Positions 32,554 through 45,125 of a stretch of DNA of 64,000 bases are shown one piece after another. How positions within the stretch are numbered: the stretch's first letter is position 1; every line of letters begins with the position of its first letter. The notes beneath the pieces are model-generated. The model worked only from the letters and a program-made list of their open reading frames with translations, made no database searches and was not told the DNA's origin. Source of the stretch: Teratosphaeria epicoccoides (taxonomy: Eukaryota; Ascomycota; Dothideomycetes; Mycosphaerellales; Teratosphaeriaceae); contig JADDMT010000016.1 in NCBI GenBank assembly GCA_021401465.1, positions 124,001 through 188,000 on the forward strand, given 5' to 3'. Made by a program: the position numbers and the translations under genes.

Positions 32554-35030
32554 TTTGATGCGTATCTCTTTGACAAGGACGTCAAGGAGTCTAAACTTTG
32601 CGAGTTCTGGTCGAAAGTCCACCTTGTCTACACCCGCCAGCAATGTCGATGGACATGCAGGCGTCGCGTGACATAGGAAGCAAGGTGGCAAAGAAATTCC
32701 CGGCCGAATTGGTTGGTGTGGTAGACGGCTAGATGGCTTATTGACACGGGTGACTGCTCTTTCAATACTTGACTGCTTTTTCAGGCGGTTGACTGTCTGA
32801 TGATTCTGTTGACGGCTTGGGTGGTGGATTCAACTAAGCCGATATTGGTACTGCTCGTCAATTGGATGAGTGGTTGGTCGACTGATGCAATCACTGAAAA
32901 GACTATAATCTCCGCACCGCACTAGCAACGACGATTTGCTGTCAAGCTCGTTGGCTGAGAGTGCGAGATGTCATCGAGGCATCGTCTGCAGTCTGCTAGC
33001 TTTACTCTGTGCAGATGGACCGAAAATCAGCAACTCGTTCAACAGGGAGCACAGCAAGACTTGGAGCAGTCGCCGTGTTCCCGCCCTCTCTACCATTACA
33101 CCTATCAGTGTGTACGAGATGACGGTCTCGCTCAAACGCAGCGCATTCCGCGTACCGAGTCCTTCCCCTGCCGCTCGTTAGCTGGCGAAAAGGCGAAGCT
33201 GGTGATTGCAGACTTGCATGATCCAGACTGAGTACGAGCCATCATGATGTGACGGCACGCGAAGCCCACGAGGCATGTATTCTCACCATAGTGCAATCTG
33301 AATGTCAAAGCCTGTGCCCCATTCGCACTCCCGTTGAGGTGCTTCGGATCTAAGAGCGGCTGCACAAGGCATATGATGGCTGCTTCAGCAACATATGCGG
33401 TGATGCCGTAGCGAAAGAGAGACAAACAAGATTGGTCGAATGGAGCAGGTTTGTGCCTCACGGGCTCATCTTCAAGTTCCAAGCAAATACCACCGGGATA
33501 TGTATAACAAACAAATACCTTCGGGATATGTATCAATCGGACACGCGATCCTTTGACTATCCTGGGTCTGCGACACTTGGAACACTGTGGCAACAGCATC
33601 GACATTCTTTTCTCGATTCAATTGAACATCGACCTGTCATCACCACGTACCTAGTGTCGTACCTGGCAATGCCAACCGGCTGTTTCTATTGCGGTTCCAG
33701 TAGCCATTGCCAACCAACCATCCAGACCAGCTTGATATGTCTGCTGCTTGCTGAACCAAGTGTGCGGCCTGATGGTTGGGTCTACGTGCCTGTCTGTCGA
33801 CAATAACCCTGTGTTTGTGTATCAGCGACATACGGGCCTCTCAGTCATGTTTCGAGGGATGCCGCACCAAGTTGCAGTCTAGTTTGGTCTTAGGAGGACA
33901 GTTTCGGCACATGTTCGTGGGTAGCGAGCAGCATTGATAATCTGCATTGACCCGCGATGCGAGAATGGTCAATACGGACAGCATACCGAGCCACTTCATC
34001 TTAAGGTTCTTTTCTGCTTGTTGAATGTGGCGATATTTGATAATTGTAGCGAGAGGTTTCCGACAACACTAGTCGACAGCGGAGCCGGGCACCTGATATT
34101 TATAACAGCCTGACGCTCGCGGAAATGAGCTACAGCGGGGAAAGTCCTTGGTCCTACAGCACCAAGCCAGAAGCAAAATTTGCAAGTCGTCTGAGGTCAC
34201 ACCTTGACACGAGGTCTGACTTCTGTCTCAAGCTCCAGGAGTCCGCCCTTGGCAGTACATGGATGATCAAGGGATGTGCTTGCGACAGTCACACACAGTC
34301 GCTATCGCACCGCTTTGATCACTCTGCTGCCAGTCCCAGCCGACTACTAGATCGTAAAGCTGTGAAGAGTGCACTCGCTGCCACTCGATAATCTACCGCT
34401 GAGCCATTGAACTGCTTGGAAAGGAATGGTGAAGCGACGGAATAGCGACAAGCGCCGATCAGCTTAGTGATGACAACGAGGTCTCGATCTAACCGATTCT
34501 TATGCATTAGTCTGTCTCGCTTAGTATCAATTCAATCGATTTTGGGCTTGTGATCTGACCAGTTGGTTGCTGACTGGTTCTGAAATAAAGTAGAGCGTCC
34601 AGGGGACCGATTAGAGCACCTGGTGGTATAACTTCACGATCGAGACCACTGAACGCGCTTTTCAGTGCTGGATGAATCAGTTTGACGTTTGTTCTACACG
34701 CCGGGGAGTGGCTATGGCCTAGGTGGATCCACGACGCCAAGTGTTACAGCCCGAATAGTTGTATCCCGTTCCCAACACTTCAGCTCACCGAAACGACGAC
34801 TCAGCTCGGTTGTGAGGCCACCATCTTTACCAATCGACCATTGTCTTCACTAAAACCCAGCTTCATCAAGTGCCCGAAGCACGAGGTGTCACAATTATCG
34901 CTTTACCAGTATTGCTGGGTTCGAATAGTCCTCAGGCGACCCTGTGCCTTCTACAATTCTGCCTTGCTCCAACCCAACCAATCTACACCTCGACTCTAAG
35001 TGCACGCACATATCTCAAGAGTACCTAGCC
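32554..35030. other. 2.5 kb gap before effector-like gene
   Basis: No gene supported. Around 32740..32830 the motif TTGACTG recurs several times, and a CGGGATATGTAT word occurs twice near 33495 and 33524. ORFs such as 33132..33605 minus (157 codons) have no recognisable features. The last few hundred bases should contain the promoter of the small secreted protein. Confidence 0.4.
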
Positions 35031-35372
35031 ATGCATGTTCTCCCCACCCTCGTGCTCGCAGCAGCTTTCACTGGCTCCGCAGGAGCGTGCGACTGGAAGG
35101 ACGTCTGCCTCTGCTTCGACAGAAGGTATAACTGGAAGAACGACATCGTGACCAAAGCGGCATGCGACGGCGGCCACAACAGCTTTCATCCTCAAGAGGG
35201 CAAAGTGAGCAAGGAGAAGACTGTTTTACATGTGCACGCCAGTTGCGCCGGCTGACCATCATATACTGCTTCTTCACATGTGAATAGTGTCTTCGCAAAG
35301 TCGTGCAACAAGGCAGCTGGGTTGAACGGGAATGACAGCGCTTTTAGGGCAGATTGCGGAACGAGCCTGTAA
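35031..35372 (+). CDS. Small secreted cysteine-rich protein
   Basis: Two exons, 35031..35204 and 35301..35372, encode 81 residues. The N-terminus MHVLPTLVLAAAFTGSAGA is a clear signal peptide with likely cleavage after Ala19. The mature chain of 62 residues has six cysteines at 20, 26, 28, 45, 60 and 77, enough for three disulfides. Charge and size match apoplastic effector candidates of plant-associated fungi, but no known effector is recognised. The intron is inferred: donor GTGAGC at 35205, a CTGAC branch-like site near 35252, and acceptor AAAG at 35300. It restores a frame ending in two further cysteines. Without splicing the frame stops at 35255 after one additional cysteine, giving 74 residues. 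An acceptor at AATAG (35286) would lead to the wrong frame. A PKS relict lies just downstream. Confidence 0.65.
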
Positions 35373-35928
35373 ATATCCAATGCGGACATGTGAAGCTATC
35401 GGGTGCTCGTGCAGTAGTAATTCGGGAACGGATACGCAGGACGTGCAACGAACTCACTCGTCTGTCAGCAGCTTTATTAGCAGACTCTGGGTGTGACGGT
35501 ATCGTGGTGTCCCAAAGGCCTGATTGTTGATCATGAGCAGCATGACAACGATTCCAAGTTCAACAGCGTCAGTGCGGCTCAACTCGCTCTGGTTTCGAGG
35601 TGTTGCTCTGAGGTAAGAGATTTGTTATTACCGCGCGGATGGCTGTGAGACTGTCTTGAGCCGGCGTTGACCACGGCACCCAAAGATCGTTCGCCAATGT
35701 TCTATGCACTTTCGGTCTCGCTCGATCATGCACTTTCTCTCCTCGGACAAGCACGGCTGCAGCGGGAAGTGTCTCCGAAGGGCAAAGTCGTCTTGCCCGC
35801 TGGTTCCACTACGGCTTTCAGAGCTCTGTTTGAAGTCATGATAAGTGCTTTAGCTCGCCGTTCGCTTCTACGGTCCGCATAGTCCGAAGGATGCATGCAA
35901 TGGACTCATGAGGCATGCGCCATCTGGC
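35373..35928. other. Intergenic, 0.56 kb
   Basis: Between the secreted protein and the PKS relict. No coding signal was recognised; there may be additional eroded PKS sequence but none could be identified. Confidence 0.35.
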
Positions 35929-36673
35929 TCATCTCTTGAGCACGAATTCCCCGACTTCGTTCAAGGACCGCATGCTGAGATTCTGGATCAGTGCAACTTC
36001 GACACCCGTCTCTTTCATGATCCAATTTCTCAACTCCACGGACACAAGTAAGTCTAGTCCGTATTCGCTCTGGTTGCCATCTGGCGCCACTTCATCAGCA
36101 GCATCCATCAGAGTGACGGTACAGGTTCTCTCCATCAATGCCTTCGTGAAGCTTTCCGGCGTGTGCTTCCTATCACTTGCGGCGACCGAACGAGCAGAAG
36201 TGTGCTTCATGGCGGCAAACGTCGCAAACAGTTCCCAATGGGAAGCAACATTACTTGCCGAAGAGACGCAAATGAGCGATGTCGCAGTTCGGGACAGGCG
36301 CTCTAGAGATGACATGTCTCTGCACGCTGGAGTAGCATTTCGAACAAGGATCTGGACATGAGGAGTCGTGAGCGCCTAGACTGTTCTTTACTGCGGCTCC
36401 GGCATCGCGATTTCCAGGAAGACTGATAGAGGCGGTCGATTGGCTAGCTTTTGCAGCGACACCGGCGATCGAGGCCGGATCGCACATGTGATGAAGAAGT
36501 CCAAGTCTGGACATAACTCGTGAATGTTCGACCTGGGGCTTCGTGATATCTCTCGCCAGGATTTTCTTCACGGAACCAGCAATCGTCGCGTACCCAATGC
36601 CCAAGGCATCGGCTTCAAGAAGACCATAGACATGGGTTGTTATAGTGTACAAACAAATACTTCTCTCCAACAT
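35929..36673 (-). pseudogene. Polyketide synthase KR-ACP relict
   Basis: The C-terminal end of a fungal reducing polyketide synthase persists here. The frame 36315..35929 ends with an acyl-carrier-protein domain: RTCTVTLMDAADEVAPD, then SEYGLDLLVSVELRNWIM and NLSMRSLNEVGEFVLKR. The residue that should be the phosphopantetheine-bearing Ser in the G-x-D-S-L motif is Leu, from a TTA codon one C-to-T change away from TCA. Upstream (36673..36251), in another frame, VYGLLEADALGIGYATIAGSVKK and a segment to HMCDP resemble the end of a ketoreductase. The frames differ by one, so there is a frameshift between them, and there is no room for the remaining 2000 or so residues before the CorA gene at 36821. 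It is a dead fragment; the ACP assignment is firm, the KR part less so. Confidence 0.65.
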
Positions 36674-36820
36674 CTATCCGCGCTCTATCCTCGGTACTGT
36701 TCTGTTCGCCAATGCATCGTCGATCCCCAGACACTCGCTTTTTGCAAACGCCATCGACCCCAAGTAAATTACAAAACAATGCTCACCTCCCTCACCACCA
36801 CTCCTCCCTCCACTACTGGA

Positions 36821-39764
36821 TCAAACAATCCCATAAACCTTCTTCGCAATGAAATAGCTACTCAACCCAAACGCCAACAAGCCCGCCGTAATACACCAGA
36901 ACCACGTCAAATCCCCCTCATACTCCTGCCCAGGCACCCACACGTTCATGCCCCACATTCCGGTGATAATGTTCATCGGCAATACAATCGTTCCCAACAC
37001 CGTCAACTTGCCCAAGACGTCGGCGGTTTGCTCGGCGCGCTCGTTCATGCGGATGTTGATTTGCGCGAGGTAGTTGCCGTGGGCGCGGGAGAGGAGGCTG
37101 TATGGTGAGGATGTTACTCTGTGCGCTGTGATATGAGGGGAGCCTTGAAGGGGTCAACACTTACTTCTCATAGTGACTGAGGTTCCCAGTCATGGTGACA
37201 ATATGATCCTGGATGTCACCCAAGTACAACCTGCAAGTCTCGAAATCAGCGACTGGACTTCGGGACAGTCCAGGAGTAGCTTCGACTTACCCGATCTCGC
37301 TCTTCGGCGCCACCTCCCAATGTTCATTGCACCTCTTCGCAAACCCCTTGATCACATCCGCCTTGTTACCAAGCAATCTATACATACTCATTACCTTTTT
37401 CCTACACTCGCCCACACGCCTCAACATATCACCCCCAGAATCACCTGCAGTCTTCTCGCCTTCAGCCTTCTGAGCACCCATATCACCTTGCGTCATGTTG
37501 GGCCCTTTCTCCTCAGAATGCCACGTGACGAGCTTCTTGATTTTGTTCTTTGTGTTACCCTTGCTTTGCTCCTTCTTCCGCCTCTCCTCGTCTTCGGGAC
37601 CTTCATGAATACACAAGATCTCATCGTCGATGTCGTCGACTTCCTCCTCAATGTCCCGGACCAGGGGTGCATAGGCATCGGTGATGTCGTCAACCAGGGC
37701 GTAGCTGATCCAGTCTGCGGACGGATTCATATAGTCGTTCAACTGCCGAATGCGGCGACGCACGTTATTCATGTGAGGCGTCATGCTATGGTGAAAGGTA
37801 AGAACGTAGTCCCGGTAAACCACAGCGTAGACATTGAGTGGCTCAAGGTAGTCGTCAGAGCTCTTGTCCTGCTCGAAAGACCGATAGTTGACGAAGTAGT
37901 ACGTTTGGAACAGTTCGACCTTCTCGCGCTCTTCAGACACCAGGATGTCTTCAACAGTGAGCTGGTGAATGCCAAAAGTACGGGCAATGGTCCTCATCTC
38001 CCCCTCGGTAGGTGACATGATATCCAGCCACCAGACAGGAGTATGTCCCACTTTCTTCTCGCTGGGCTTTCCAGAGTGTGGCCTAGGCGTGCCACTGCCA
38101 CTGCGATCCAACATGGGAGTGTTGCGCCCACTTGCGTCGCGAGAGGTCGATGGTGAGCGTCGAGGTTGCTCTCCAGCCACAGTAGCGTCCAAGGCTTGCA
38201 CGGACGGTGTGTTTGAATGCTGCGATGGTGACAGTCGGCCATTGGGCTGAGTTTGGCTGACGACAGAAAGTCGTTGCGGCATATCGCCTACAGCTGTCTC
38301 GTCCTCGGAGTCGCTCAGATCGAATGGATCTGGTTGGAAGAGATCTTTGAATGTGATGTCCTCATCATGGTCTATCAATTCTGACAGGGTCGAAGCATGG
38401 ATAGTCTCATCAAAAGCTTCATTGAAGTAGGTAAAGCGGTACGGCGCCTGTTCGTCCTTATTTTGCCACTGCGTGGTGCCACGACGAAGACGGCCGCCAA
38501 TCATCACAGGCTCGGCCAGCTTCATACGGCGCATACGCTCGTGTTCCGTGAGTACTTCTTTCTCCTCTGCCGCATGCTGCTCCATGATCCAAAGCTTTGG
38601 ATAGAAATCTCCACGACGGCGCCTACTTCTCCGTTTGGAGCTGGCGCGAAGCGAGTTTTTGTCATCTGCAGAAATCAGATCCTCTTCAGCTATCTCAGAC
38701 ATGCCGGCGTCAGCAGGATAGCAAACATCCCGCTGCGCTTGGTCTGCGGTCGTGTTCCGCCTGCGCAGCATGTCCGGTGAGCTAGAGGAGTAGCGCCGCT
38801 CCAGACCGGAGTCATCAATGTCAATCACAGCGTCTCTACCACGCTCCCGCGAGCCCGGACTACCGGTGAGCTGTGCTATCATGACATCGTCAAGATTGCC
38901 AGGACCACCTGGTGAGGTCGGCCTCGACGGTGGGTTGTTGACATCGTACTCTTCATCACTTTCAACAGTAGCTTGAAGCCGACCTCGACTTGACGCCATG
39001 TCCCTTCCGGGTCTGGAGGACACATTGGAGCCCATCGAGTGCCTCCTACTTCGCCCGAAGGGACCATGTAGTCCTCCATAGCTGCTGCTGTTGTTGCGAG
39101 AAATTTTGGGCTTTGATGTTGCTCTGCTGTGCGAGCCCAGAAGCGGTGCGCGCTCTGTTGGCCGCAGGTCGAGCTCGTCGTCGTCGCCCCCGCTCACGGA
39201 ATGCTCATATTCGCTTCTGACCGCTTTACTGCGGCCAGCGCTCAGGTGCAATGACGGCTGGCCCGACGCAAGACTGCCTCGATGTCTCGGCGTCTGCGGT
39301 ACATTGGACTTCAGAAAATCTCGCTGCTGCATACTTTGCCGTCTCTTGCTCATTGGCGGCTGATCGCGGTGGTCAAGCAAGGCCTCGCTCTCCAACGACG
39401 TGTTGCTCTTGTTGCCCGTCTTGAGACGGTAAAAGCTCGCATTGTGCGCCGAGACTCGCGGGTCCGCTGTGTCGAGCAGGCTCGGGCGCTCGCGCTCCAC
39501 CACAACCACCATCTCGTCGTTCTCAGTCGTCACCTCCGAGGGCGCCGCAAAGGACTGCCTGCGATTGCGCTTGTTGCGGTTCTTGCCACCACGAGGTCGC
39601 TTCTTCTTGGGCTTGCCCGACTCGGACGGCGCGCCAGACTGCGACGACTGACCTGCATGCTGCACGACGGACACTCGCGGGCGCTGTGCATTCTCCCCAG
39701 CCGGTTTCGCCATTGACGGCGGGCCGGAGACCTTGGACAGGTGCGGGTCGGACGACGCCATCAT
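36821..39764 (-). CDS. CorA-type Mg2+ transporter
   Basis: Three exons, complement(36821..37097, 37165..37230, 37291..39764), encode 938 residues. Introns 37231..37290 and 37098..37164 have GTAAGT donors and CAG acceptors. Residues 1-560 are a long, Ser/Arg-rich cytosolic region with basic patches such as KKKRPRGGKNRNKRNRR. The CorA domain follows: WWLDIMSPTEGEM, FGIHQLTVEDIL, the long helix with DDITDAYAPLVRDIEEEVDDIDDEI, then two transmembrane segments. The selectivity motif Gly-Met-Asn is present in MWGMNVWVPG at the end of the first one, with the second ending at KKVYGIV. Proteins of this type take up Mg2+ across the plasma or vacuolar membrane (yeast Alr1/Alr2/Mnr2 group). The very long N-terminus fits Alr/Mnr2-like proteins. 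A second ATG follows immediately, at 39761. Confidence 0.94.
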
Positions 39765-42075
39765 TGCGCTCGAAACTTTGCCCTGACGATCCCTGCGCTG
39801 CGTGGTTGATGGTGTGAGGCCTTTGTGTTAGCTGTACCCGACGCCGACGCTGTCGCGATGCGCGTGCAGCTGCGGCAGGAGAGCGCGATACGCGAGTGCG
39901 ACTGAGAGACAGCTGCACCTCACTTTCACATGTGATTACTGCCACTGCTGGCCCTCGCGCGATGACGTCGGCCCAGCACAAACTTTGCTAGCTCGGCATT
40001 GATACGCAGTCGGAGGGCCAAAGCAGCGAGTCGGAGGATATACATAGAGCTCCATTTTGACCGCTACCGCGATTTGATACACGGAAACTTCGGAAAGAAG
40101 AGGAGAAAAAAGTGGACTGGGATGGTAGTAGTAGGAGTTGGCATCAGAGCGCGTGCTCTCTTGCCCCTTTCGGCGTCGAGCTTCTCTTCGCCGCCACATC
40201 AACTTCTCCGCCTGCGCATGCCGCGGTGGCCGCGCTACAACCTGCGGCAGGAGGAATCCCCAGCAAGAATTTGCGCTGTTGAGTACTCTTGACCAAACTG
40301 AGACTACGTGGACGGAACATCCCCAGAGAAGGCTTATGAAACTTGCTCATGCGCCGTCGGACTCGAATGAATGCTCGGTGAGGCTATATGCTACTCCTGT
40401 ACAGATCTGCATGGCCTTCTACTGCCGCCTGTGACAGCTTGGCAAACAATTAAATGCGCAGCAGTATGATCTTCTCCACTTGACTTCATCGTGTCAGTCA
40501 GTCAGCCTCCTACAATATCCTTCTCGACCTGCCAATGTCCCAGGCCAAGAACTCCACCACAAGTTTTCTCACAAGCGCCTCATCAACCGTACCAACTGCG
40601 ACACCTGCCGTGAACGGTGCGATGCACATGCTTTGGATATTGGGCAGTGTGATGAGGGGAAATCTTCGCTGAACCTTAGCACGACGACATTAAAATCACG
40701 CAGCAGGGCCGTCGCGCCAACAAGAAGTGCTGTCGAAGCAGACCTGCGTGAGTGTCTGCGGCCAGAATTGGCGAGCCAGGAAGACTTGGCGCAATTGATT
40801 TAGCAGGAGGCGCGGCGCTCCCTCTTGCAACCGGGCTTTGATGGAGCGTCGAATCTTGTCGAACTTGGAACGAGGTGTCTTCCGATCAGCAGCATCAACG
40901 TATTCCAGATGTTGAAGTGGCGTCGCTTGTTAAGGCATTGATCTACCACCACGACTCGTATCCTCTCGCTCTACTTATCGTGATCCAGCAGCACAATTTT
41001 GCCTATCGTATCCCTTGCTTCCACTCTGTGCCACAGCTGTTCAAAGCGCAACATCCTGAACCCGGCTTTGGTTCCTCGGCGTATGCATCATTCAGATCCT
41101 CGTCCGCGAAAATGTCGTGACACCCTTTTCTTTGAGGTTTCGAATTGGTGGCCATGTTTGTGATCGCTTTGGGATAAGCCAAGGTGATACTGATAGCGTG
41201 GTATGAAAGACGCATAGTCGCCATGTCGAACTTTGACCATCCCAGAAGGTAAGTTGAGATTTGTGCCTGCTCCAATTGCCTTCCGTCGACAGGATTAGAG
41301 TTTGGTGGGCTCATGGATCCCGGTAGACGAGCTGCTTTGTGATTGGTCGACGCGATCGTGGTTTCCAACCTCACTAGGCATGCTGTGTGCTCTGGTATAG
41401 CATGCAGAGAATGTTTGATCAACATGTGAAGAGACGGCAAGTATTGGCTGGTATGTACGGTTGCCAGACGGCTCTGATGCCCGCGGTCGAGAGTGCGAGC
41501 AGCATGAACGGCGGCAGAAAGGCACAGGCAGCGGCGTGGTGTATGGAGTGGCGTCAGCACATCTGCATTGAACCTTGAGAGAGCCAGCGAGAACTGCTGT
41601 AGGGACCCGTCTCCAATGATGGTGTGCGTCTGGCCCTGTCGGCGCAGGGCAATCCAAGACATGGGAGAAGTCCAACCAGCCATTGGGCGACGATGGGCGA
41701 CGATGGAGCCATACACCACCACATCAACCTCATGCAAGGCCAAGGAGGACCTGCTCGAGGACTTTCGTAGTGGCTGTCATGACTCTAAAATTGTCCTGTG
41801 TGGTGGCATCGCACCTTCCTCCAACGTAAGTCGATATGAGTCAGTGCCCATACTTGAGGTATTGTTCGAGTGATACAGCGATCGCGTCACCCCACGTGTG
41901 CTGGTGCGCAGTGGTCTACTCACAACACCTCAGGTAGCTCATCCCAATGACCTTCAACACATAAATTCTCGTTTACCAACATACTCGTTTCTTCCAACAT
42001 ACGGCACGCCTTGTGCCTGCATTGAGGCACGCTTTGCCAATTCGAGACACTTTCGGCGCCACACCTTGAGCTACG
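39765..42075. other. 2.3 kb intergenic region
   Basis: Promoter of the CorA gene on one side and of the tyrosinase on the other. Two ORFs were examined: 40480..40803 plus (107 codons) and 41003..41743 minus (246 codons). Neither has a recognisable domain, signal peptide or family-like motif. The longer one contains few hydrophobic core blocks and overlaps plus-strand ORFs of equal quality. They are not called as genes. Confidence 0.4.
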
Positions 42076-44228
42076 ATGGCCATCAAATCGCACATTGACG
42101 TTCGAATATGCGTCGCTGCACTGCTCTCTCTCGCCTCGCTGGCTTTAGCCTCACGCCTGCCGCATCAAATTGATGACTTGTCCGCCGCCGAGCCTCAGCT
42201 CCATCGCCGGGACGACACAACGGCATTCACGGCGGTGACTGGTATTACTCAGTATGGTATTCACCCACGTCTTGAGATCCGAGAGCTCGAGCAGAATACC
42301 GACCAATGGAATTTGTACCTGCTCGGCATGGCTAGATGGCAAGCAATGAACCAGAGCGATAAGCTTTCATACTACCAGGTCGCTGGTGCGTTTGATCACT
42401 GTCTTACCAAACCATCCGTTGAATCTGACGTGCACCTAGGCATCCACGGTCGCCCCTACATCCCATGGGACGGAGTCGGTCAAGGCTCTGGCCCTGGCAG
42501 CCCAGGCTACTGCAGGCACGTTTCCAACATCTTCCTGACGTGGCACAGGCCGTATCTTGCACTTGTCGAGGTGTGTCCTTGCCCACTTCTGCGGTCTCCT
42601 AGCATCAGCTCATGTAATCACAGCAAGCTCTCTTCAAGAACATCATTGATGTGGTCAACGACTTTCCCGCGGGCGCTCAGCGTCAACGCTATGCCGCAGC
42701 CGCGATGACATTCCGCATTCCATATTGGGACTGGGCAGCAGCTCCAGCAGATGGTCAGAGCGTCTGGCCAGCTTCCCTGACAGCAGAGACTGTTATCGTA
42801 ACCATGCCAAACGGTTCGACCATCATCAGGAATCCACTCCTTTCTTATCGATTTCACCCCGTCAGCCAAAGTGACTTCTACTACAATCCGGTGTGTTAGA
42901 TTTCGGAATTGGTGGCATTGTGATGGTCGATGCTGACTGAATTTAGTTCGCCAGCTGGACCGAGACCATGCGGTATCCGACCAACTGGACTGACATCGCC
43001 GAGAGCCAGAATGCTATGGTCGGCCCGATCCTCGACAACAACCGCGTAGGGTTTCAAGACCGCCTGTACAACCTATTCGTCAATTATGACAATTTTACCC
43101 AATTCGGAAACGAGGCTTGGGAGTCAGCGGCGACTGCCAATGCGGACAGCTTGGAGGCCATCCATGATGCAATCCACAGCATTACCGGCATGAATGGGGA
43201 CATGACTTACCTTGACTATTCAGCTTTTGATCCTGTGTTCTGGCTCCACCATGCTATGATTGACCGGTGCTTTGCCTTATGGCAAGCGGTCTGGAATGAT
43301 AGCTATGTCGAGCCAGTGGCGCAGCTTGAACAGAGCTACTACTCCTCAGCCGGTCAGGTGGACGACGTCAATTCTCGTGAGTGAGGAGGTATGCGTGCTA
43401 TAGCTACAGCTGACATGTTTAGCATTGGAACCATTTCACGCGAGCAGCAATGGCACATTCTGGACGTCTGCTACCGTCCGCGATCCTGGAGTCTTTGGCT
43501 ACACATACAAAGACTTGGGCAACGGGAGCGTCGCTGCGGTCAAGGCTGCAATCAACAGCTTGTATGGCACATCAAGCGGATCGAGTGGCGTGTCTGGTGC
43601 CTCGCGTCGGTCATTGTCTACTGAGACAACGCGTGAGCTGGTCAACGAAACAACCGCGGCTGGACAATTCTCCGACGGCAAGTACAATCAATATGTCGCC
43701 AACATTAAGTCTGGAAAGTCTGCGCTCAATGGCTCGTACGCAGTGTACATCTTCATTGGAAACTTCGAAGACACGCCGTCTGCCTGGCCCTTGGCTCCGA
43801 ATCTGGTCGGGACGCACGCCGTCTTCGCGGCTATGAGCAACAGCGACGCCTCAAGCTTCAGTAAGAGACAGAATCTTGCTCCCATTCCTGTGAGCGGCAC
43901 GATACCGCTGACGTCGATGCTGCTGGCAAAGGTCCAGGTCGGTGACTTGCCTTGCATGAATGCTGACGAGGTAACTATGTACCTGAGAGAGAACCTCCAC
44001 TGGCGCATCAGCATGGTGAGTCCCCTCGAATTGCGAATGCATTCATCGCCTGCTAACTCACTCTAGTTCGATGGCACACAAGTGTCGCCAGAAGACATGG
44101 CTGACTTCCAGATCGAAGTGATTTCGGCTCAGGCGGTGCCTGCGAGTTCTGTGCATGCATTTCCCACGTGGAGCAACTACAAGAAGCTGACCAGCATCAC
44201 GCATGGTAAGGTGGGAGGATGCTCTTGA
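42076..44228 (+). CDS. Secreted tyrosinase
   Basis: Six exons, 42076..42385, 42440..42570, 42624..42890, 42947..43376, 43423..44015 and 44067..44228, give 630 residues. All five introns are 46-56 nt and most have a CTGAC branch site. A signal peptide covers about residues 1-25. The type-3 copper centre is complete: CuA His106, His130 and His139 (H-x8-H spacing), CuB His309, His313 and His337 (HxxxH then 23 residues). Cys128 two residues before His130 may form the thioether crosslink seen in fungal tyrosinases. The core ends with a Tyr-x-Tyr (406-408), followed by a linker and a C-terminal lid domain with FIGNFEDTPSAWPLAPNLVG; a Lys527-Arg528 site could be cut by kexin. The enzyme oxidises phenols to quinones, in pigment formation or defence. 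A GH43 pseudogene lies downstream. Confidence 0.94.
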
Positions 44229-45125
44229 GGAACTTCCGTAGCATTTGCGGATGGTCGCCGTTGGCGGCATGGCATGAATCATGATGAGCGTTCAAGCATT
44301 ATAGCACACAACCGCAGCGCGCGACAGCGGTCGTCGCCAGTATTGCTCCCATGACCAGAGCTGCGACAACCATTGAATCAAGAACCAATACTCAGAAATC
44401 ATTCGAGAGTATGTGAACTTCTCCCTCAGGCGCCTGCTGGAGCTCCTCCCGCGCAGTCTGTCCAAGATTAGCAGCCATCACTGGGCCCTTGAAGCATTAG
44501 CGAAGCTCCGTTGTGCTAACGCTTGCTATTGGAGCAAGCACCATCCGCCATCGCATTCCCGACACAGATTACAAGCACGACGATCAATATCGAGCGCCCT
44601 CACGCACTGATGAAATGCTTCAAGTGTTGCTCGATCGACACTCTCCATCTGAAGCGGCGCCTCGATGACTTCAGCAGCAATGACTTTCCTCAACGCTGCT
44701 GCCCGATTGTCAGCTGCTTCGACTTCGTGCTGATCAAGGCCTTCTGCAGGGTTCCCGTCGACATCACGGCCGGTGCCAGCAGATACACCACTACCGCTGC
44801 ACGTCACGCATCTGCAACGATAACGAAGCTTCCAGATCAAATGGTCGTGTGACGATGTCAACACCACTTGCGATAGGAGTCTTTGCTGCGTTGTGCGTAA
44901 CTACGTGGTTATACGTATGTCTCCAAAGTGAGCGCGGAATGTGTTATTCCCATTGTGTTCAAAGAGTTTGGCCGGAGAACATTGCCGTGTTCTGACCAGC
45001 CAGGCTCTGTCAACATGCTTTTCGCGGCGATACTAACGCTCTGCCCGCTTGGCACGGCATACCTGCATATGTACTTTCAACAGCCGCACGAAATGTACTC
45101 GTCAACGACCAGAAATTACTCACGG
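44229..45125. other. Intergenic, 0.9 kb
   Basis: Between the tyrosinase stop and the eroded 3' end of the GH43 pseudogene; these two converge. ORFs at 44523..44852 plus and 44526..44867 minus mirror each other and have no domain. Confidence 0.4.

Noticed and set aside
40480..40803. 107-codon ORF with a CDTCRERCDAHA segment suggestive of a zinc finger
   Set aside because: The cysteine spacing does not match Zn2Cys6 or another known finger, and the frame has no continuation.
41003..41743. 246-codon minus-strand ORF upstream of the tyrosinase
   Set aside because: No recognisable domain, signal peptide or splice context, and composition like that of neighbouring chance ORFs.
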